Source of the DNA: Sphacelaria rigidula
Taxonomy: Eukaryota > Phaeophyceae > Sphacelariales
Length of the DNA: 20,363 nucleotides
Direction of reading: 5' to 3'
Assembly: GCA_964200075.2 (NCBI GenBank)
Contig: CAXNAA020000541.1
Span: forward strand, 1-20,363
Below, piece by piece: positions 16,324-20,363 of this stretch. The notes beneath the pieces were generated by a model. The model made no database searches. It saw only the letters and a list, made by a program, of their open reading frames with translations, and was not told the origin of the DNA. The position numbers and the translations under genes were made by a program. The first letter of the stretch is position 1. The number at the start of each line of letters is the position of its first letter.

Positions 16324-17745
16324 CCGGCTCTGGAATCCTCAATTGAGGGATCCAGCCGCAACTCATCGCACAACCGACGATCCCGCAATGACCGCGATCC
16401 CCCGTCCCGCTCTGATGCCGCGACCATTCGCTCCCTAAAACAACGACTGACGGATTTCGAGCGAGAACTGACAAAGTCCAGAGGGGAGAACAAGGGAGTC
16501 ACCACCGCCAAGACGGCCACGACCGCCGGGGAACATACAGGAGTTGCCGCCACTGCTGCTGCCGCCGCCACTGCCGCTGGCGCCCCTGCTGCCATGACCG
16601 CTGCGCCTCCTGCCACGACCACTACAGTCAAGGCTCCCACGACCGTTGTCGCCCCGTCTGCCGTCGATACAGACGCTGATAGTGGCCCAACCACCAGTCC
16701 TGTCACGGATGCCCCCGTGCCCCCGCCCCAGTCTGTGGAGGATCTCCCTCCGCTAGGCGACGAGCGCTGCCCGACCGGCCTCCTCTTGAGGCTATTCAGA
16801 AACCGCCCCCGTGCGGAACAGTCACTCATCGAAGATTATGCCTCACAAGCGCCAGCGCTGGCCAAGGACATAATCAAGCAACAACGGAAGGCAGACGCCG
16901 CTGCTGCACGCCTCCTTGCTGAAGAACACGCGGACAAGCACAGAGGCCTTCAGCACCAGGCTTCACGCGCTCAGACCACGAATTCCACGGCTCAACGCGC
17001 CCTGGATGAGGGTCGCACTGCTGCTGTGGCGGCCCAGAGGCGCGTATGGGATTTCGAGGACCATGTCCGACGGACCGCCCACGAAGCGGCCACGTCGGTG
17101 GCCCGCCTGACTAACCATCAAGCCTCTCCACCGTCCACCGGCAACCCGCTCGGTGGTTGCTCTTCCCGCCAGCCCACAACCGACACGTCGGCTGAAGTTA
17201 TTCCACGTAAGTCCGACCACCCGTCGTATGCTGTGGCCGCTGCCGTCCCCAAGACGGCCCCAACACCCGCGCTTCGTGCAGCTAGCTCGGCGGCCAATGC
17301 CAGCCCGACACCCGGACTGCGCCTCGCCACCCACGAACGAACGTGACTTTCTCGTTCCGCGGCCGATTTTACGGGCCCGTTCGCTAGATACATTTACCTA
17401 CGCTGCTCCCGCTAAGCTTGGAACTTGGTGTCACAACACCCTCACCACGTTATTGGTCTTTACCTGGACCAGGGGGAATTCTTCCCCGACAAAGGCGTAC
17501 CGTCCCTCACCTTGGGCCAAATTGTTCTGCACATGACCGTCGGCGACAACCCTGCTCACCAGCATTACGGCGAAACTGTCACAAATCTTTTTGCGGCGCT
17601 CCGTGCCGCATACCCCTCGAATCTCGGCGCCACCACCACCGATGATGACGAGGATGACGATGGTTGGACTGCCACGAGTGCCAACTGCAGAGTCAAGAAC
17701 AAGAACCGCCGGCGGGATGACGACGAAAACTATGGAGGAGGCTCA
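16324..17745 (+). pseudogene. Middle Gag segment with coiled coils and acidic stretch
   Basis: One frame follows the TAA at 16321-16323 and is broken by TGA 17344-17346 and TAA 17413-17415. It begins with the last RS-like unit and then IRSLKQRLTDFERELTKSR, a short coiled coil. An Ala/Thr/Pro-rich part follows. A long Ala/Gln/Arg-rich helix (AKDIIKQQRKADAAAARLLA to WDFEDHVRRTAHEAATSVAR) is a second coiled-coil candidate. After the stops come QHPHHVIGLYLDQGEFFPDK and GQIVLHMTVGDNPAHQHYGE, then an acidic run (TDDDEDDDGW). The coiled coils could serve Gag self-assembly. I know no close family for it. Confidence 0.55.
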
Positions 17746-18967
17746 CGCCGCCGCCGGCGGAGGATCCTCGGGCGGTTCCGGATCGAACCGCCCGATCCAC
17801 AATAACCGCGGCCCGACTTGGAAGACAACAGGAGACAATTCTCCCGGATCTTCCGCGCCAGGTTGGAACCGGTCTAGCACAGACCTGCCCCCCTCGGGTT
17901 CGGTGACACCCAGGCAGGTGATACCTAAGTTGGCCGATGTTCCGGGTCGCATTTTGGGTTTATCTGATTTGGACACACCAGACCGTCCATTGACTTCTAC
18001 TGCAGCCCGCGCTTTAGCAACCGCTGCGGCCGACAAAGAACATTCCGAAGCTATTCAAAAAGCAGGCTCCGATAGAGTCGAGTCTGCCCGAGTAGCTGCA
18101 ATACAGAGACAGTATATCCAGATGGACGTGAAAAAGCTTTGGCATATCAAAAACATGACTGCTACGGACAACGAGAATTTAGGACAGTTTACTTCTGCCC
18201 TCATCACATCCATTCGCCGAACCTTTTGTAATATCCTTCACTTGGCGGATGCAACTGGCGTCCAACGCTTTGAAGATTCCACTTGGGTGGACGGCTGGCA
18301 GCCTCCGCTGCACAAAGCATTGCATCGATCCATCCGCCGCCGCTCTCCTGACATCGCTGCTTCTTCAACACAGATTCTCGACGGCTTCCTCACCGAAATG
18401 AATCTGACTCGTGCCCAGGGAAAGACAGACCCGGTATTGCTCTTTGATCTGGAGAGGCGTCTGATAGGTTATTTTGACATACGTGACCAAGCAAGCGCTA
18501 TCCAGAGGTGAAATTCTTTTGCTGTCGCATCGGATGTCCCCTTCGCGGATTATCTCCGCGAATATAAGCATTTGGTCTATAGTACAACGGGTGTCGGACG
18601 CCAAAACGGACCGAGCGATACAATGTGTCAGACTTACCTTCGCAATAGCGTTGCTCAGCAGTATCCGGCTCTGATGCCGTCGGTGTTTCCGGGCGTCTTG
18701 GCGCATCGCGAGGTGCCTTACACCTCTGTTGATGCTGTATGATCTGCTTTTGTACACAACGAGGGTAGTCTAACGCCCGCCATACGTGGCAAACCTCCTA
18801 CGCCTCTGTGTTCACAACCTACGGTTGTGTCCTCCGCTCACGCCCAGGCGTCTGGCGACAAGTATTCGAGTTCACCTCGCGCTTCATGGACCCCCGACTC
18901 GGTCGCCGGTTCAGTTATGCATGTTCAAAGTAACAGAGATGCAATCAGCGCGAGTTTCGATGGTTGA
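17745..18967 (+). pseudogene. Capsid-like Gag segment
   Basis: After a frameshift near 17745 the frame is Gly/Ser-rich (GGGSSGGSGSN). It then becomes helical and globular: LSDLDTPDRPLTSTAARALA, QYIQMDVKKLWHIKNMTATD, FTSALITSIRRTFCNILHLA and DSTWVDGWQPPLHKALHRSI. It passes TGA 18509-18511 and continues with VPFADYLREYKHLVYSTTGV, RNSVAQQYPALMPSVFPGVL and, after TGA 18740-18742, a Ser/Thr/Pro-rich part to TGA 18965-18967. Its place between the N-terminal low-complexity part and the knuckle, and its helical character, fit a retrotransposon capsid. The fold is not proven by any motif I can name. Confidence 0.55.
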
Positions 18968-19468
18968 CCGTTTTCCGTGGAAACTTGGGATGATATTTAT
19001 TTGACTTCAACGACGGTATTCATTACAGATGATCTTCATTTGTGAAACCCACTTCTTTTGTCTCCTGCTCGATGCAATGCCTTCAGCAGTCATGCCAACA
19101 GTTGCATCAACCGTAGTGTTCAAGGTCACAGTATGCGCGACTGCGACAGTCCATGCATCAGTGCTTTTGATCTCATGAACTCTGAGTTAAAGGACAATGA
19201 ATCCGCATGGCGCCGATGGCAAAAACGCATGCGCGACTATCGCCCACCGAACCGAAATTATCGTAATAATTCGAATCCACGTGGCCATAATAGCTCTTAT
19301 CGCGGCCGTCGACGGAACGACAATAGTTTAACCCCTCGCCAGAACGATCATCATTCTCGCGACAACAAACGATCCCCTGATAGCTATCAGCGGACGGAAC
19401 CGACACACAACTCAAACCCTAATACCAGAAACCCTGGTACCTTCACTACGGATGGCGTAGATCCATGA
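18968..19468 (+). pseudogene. Nucleocapsid part of plus-strand Gag with altered CCHC knuckle
   Basis: It stays in the same frame as the capsid-like part, across TGA 19043-19045. The knuckle CINRSVQGHSMRDC lies at 19103-19144 and has C-x2-C-x4-H-x4-C spacing, but the second Cys is Arg (CGT at 19112-19114, one base from TGT). Then comes FDLMNSELKDNESAWRRWQK with RMRDYRPPNRNYRNNSN, and a long Arg/Asn/Ser/His-rich tail to the TGA at 19466-19468. The basic tail would bind RNA, as nucleocapsid does in LTR elements. With the Cys lost, zinc binding would be impaired. Confidence 0.75.
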
Positions 19469-20226
19469 CGTGCTGTCGCCGGCGTTCTACGGTCTTCCTC
19501 GCCGCCGACAGCAGTAGCGAAGATTTTTTCAACACAGCCCGCGGGGTTCGTGACAAAGATTGTTCACCCGGCTCCCCCGGCACGATGCAGGGACGTTACA
19601 AACTGCCGTTCAAATCGACCCCCGTCTTCAACCTCCACACACTTTTCAACACAGCCCGCAGAGCCCGCGACTAGGATTGTCCGCCCGGCTCCCCCGGCAC
19701 TATGCAGGAGCGCAACTGACGGCCGTTCATATCGACCCCCGTCTTCACCCCTCAACACACACCGCGTAACAGTTGTGTCACCCCGCGACTCAGACCTACA
19801 CCCGGCCCTGAACGTGGTCATTCAGTGCCGAGTATAAGTCTGAGGTGTGGAAGGACCAACCGCCACTCCCTGAGGCAAAGGCTTCCCTCAGCGACCGCAC
19901 GCACAGGTAGTAGCAAGCTTTTTTCAACTGATACAAGTCTTGCTGATTTGAACTTGACCAAATCAGATCATGTCTTTCCCAATCAGTTAGGTCGAGCCCC
20001 TTTCCTGCGATTGTCAACACGCACGGAACTACGTTCGGCCGGTTCAAATAACAACCGCCCCAACATACCTTCGGCTATGACCCAACAGCCAAAGCAGCCC
20101 ACACGTTTCGCTCCGTCATACCCCGATGCTGACCCCATCCACCCGACTGGACGCAGTTGTGGTTTCATCCCGAAATGGTTTGGAAGTTCCCCGACCTTTG
20201 TCACGGCGAAAGAGAAAGCCCCGTAA
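19469..20226 (+). pseudogene. Pro-rich tail after the nucleocapsid, possible linker to protease
   Basis: Reading the same frame past the TGA gives AVAGVLRSSSPPTAVAKIFS and two 39-residue repeats (STQPAGFVTKIVHPAPPARC and STQPAEPATRIVRPAPPALC), open to 19837. A change of frame then gives Ser/Thr/Asn/Pro-rich sequence (SNNNRPNIPSAMTQQPKQPT) to the stop at 20224-20226. No protease active site (D-S/T-G) is visible before the end of the window. In LTR elements such Pro/Ser-rich stretches link Gag to protease. Confidence 0.45.
19522..19755 (+). repeat. 117-bp in-frame tandem repeat, two copies
   Basis: TTCAACACAGCCCGC starts at 19528 and 19645, 117 bases apart. The units share CCCGGCTCCCCCGGCAC, ATGCAGG and ATCGACCCCCGTCTTCA. 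They differ at scattered sites. The period equals 39 codons. In the frame used by the upstream Gag both units are free of stops, while another frame has stops in the second unit. Confidence 0.85.
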
Positions 20227-20363
20227 GCATGCCCCCAAGAACCCGCGCGCATCATCACGTTTACCTCTTTCGAGCGACGGATCCTACGATAGGGGGGGGG
20301 GGGTATTTGGTTGCACGAAAAAAGAGGCTCATAAGTGTGTCAGACATCCTTCCACACTTGCGT
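20227..20363. other. End of window, G12 tract and a hairpin
   Basis: No gene is seen. A run of 12 G lies at 20292-20303. A perfect 7-base hairpin follows: AAGTGTG (20333-20339) pairs with CACACTT (20353-20359). Confidence 0.6.

Larger units (their letters stand above)
14994..20363 (+). mobile_element. Large decayed Gag-like region of an LTR retrotransposon
   Basis: About 5.2 kb on the plus strand that reads as one very long Gag-like protein after frameshifts are allowed for: a Ser/Thr/Ala/Pro-rich N-terminus with repeats, an RS-rich repeat array, coiled coils, a capsid-like part, a CCHC-type knuckle and a Pro-rich tail. Frame (start modulo three) runs 0 or 1 to about 15300, 2 to about 15960, 0 to 16277, 1 from 16324 to about 17745, 2 to 19837, then 1. 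No protease, reverse transcriptase or integrase is inside the window; they would lie to the right. The gag layout matches neither copia copy nor the minus-strand gypsy knuckle, so I count it as a separate family. Assignment as Gag rests mainly on the knuckle and general layout. Confidence 0.65.

Noticed and set aside
5791-16352. A 16-base match in inverted orientation (CCTCAATTGAGGGATC at 16337-16352, its reverse complement at 5791-5806)
   Set aside because: Twelve of the bases form a palindrome, which raises the chance of an accidental match, and no similarity extends beyond it.
16282-16355. Possible short intron (GT at 16282, CAG at 16353) joining two Gag frames
   Set aside because: The upstream frame already ends at a TAA (16275-16277) before the GT, so splicing would not restore it.

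Overview
The window looks like eukaryotic nuclear DNA that is almost entirely a retroelement graveyard. I see no intact host gene, no RNA gene, no CRISPR array and no prokaryotic operon. Every long coding trace can be read as part of an LTR retrotransposon, and every one is broken by stops, frameshifts or deletions. The Ty3/gypsy integrase is of a type I associate with oomycete and algal (for example red algal) genomes. That is an impression from memory and the host cannot be fixed from this sequence.

Layout. (1) 1-5362, minus strand: a decayed Ty1/copia element (copy A). Read right to left it has a Gag core, a long Gln/His/Pro-rich Gag extension, an aspartic protease with a D-T-G site, and a very long Ser/Thr/Pro-rich stretch built of internal repeats. 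The integrase is missing, and a scrap of reverse transcriptase lies at the left edge. Non-coding repeats sit inside it: a 136-bp tandem duplication at 584-846 and an inverted repeat with matching C10/G10 tracts at 981-1240. (2) 6044-6945, minus: a second copia reverse transcriptase fragment (copy B). It shares 55 nearly identical bases with the scrap at 66-120. (3) 7290-12784, minus: a Ty3/gypsy element with Gag zinc knuckle, protease, a deleted reverse transcriptase fused to the RNase H tail, integrase and a chromodomain-like end. About 2.1 kb of unrelated non-coding DNA (about 10290-12400) sits between its gag and protease parts. That DNA holds a fold-back structure (10450-10623), TATA-rich sequence and an 81-bp tandem repeat. 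(4) 12785-14990: about 2.2 kb without recognisable genes, between two divergently oriented elements. (5) 14994 to the right edge, plus: a very large Gag-like coding relic. It has an Ala/Ser/Thr-rich and RS-repeat N-terminal part, coiled coils, a capsid-like segment, a CCHC-type knuckle with one Cys replaced, and a repeat-containing Pro-rich tail. Its protease and polymerase would lie beyond the window.

The elements decayed in a particular way. Long stretches stay in one frame (gypsy pol for about 2 kb, copia gag for about 1.7 kb, the plus-strand gag for about 2.1 kb) and are cut mainly by single-codon stops. Several stops fall where related elements have Trp or Gln, which suggests C-to-T/G-to-A substitution. 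No part of the window makes a convincing new functional system. The best candidates for a second look are the fold-back element, the insertion inside the gypsy element, and the repeat-built Gag of the plus-strand element.
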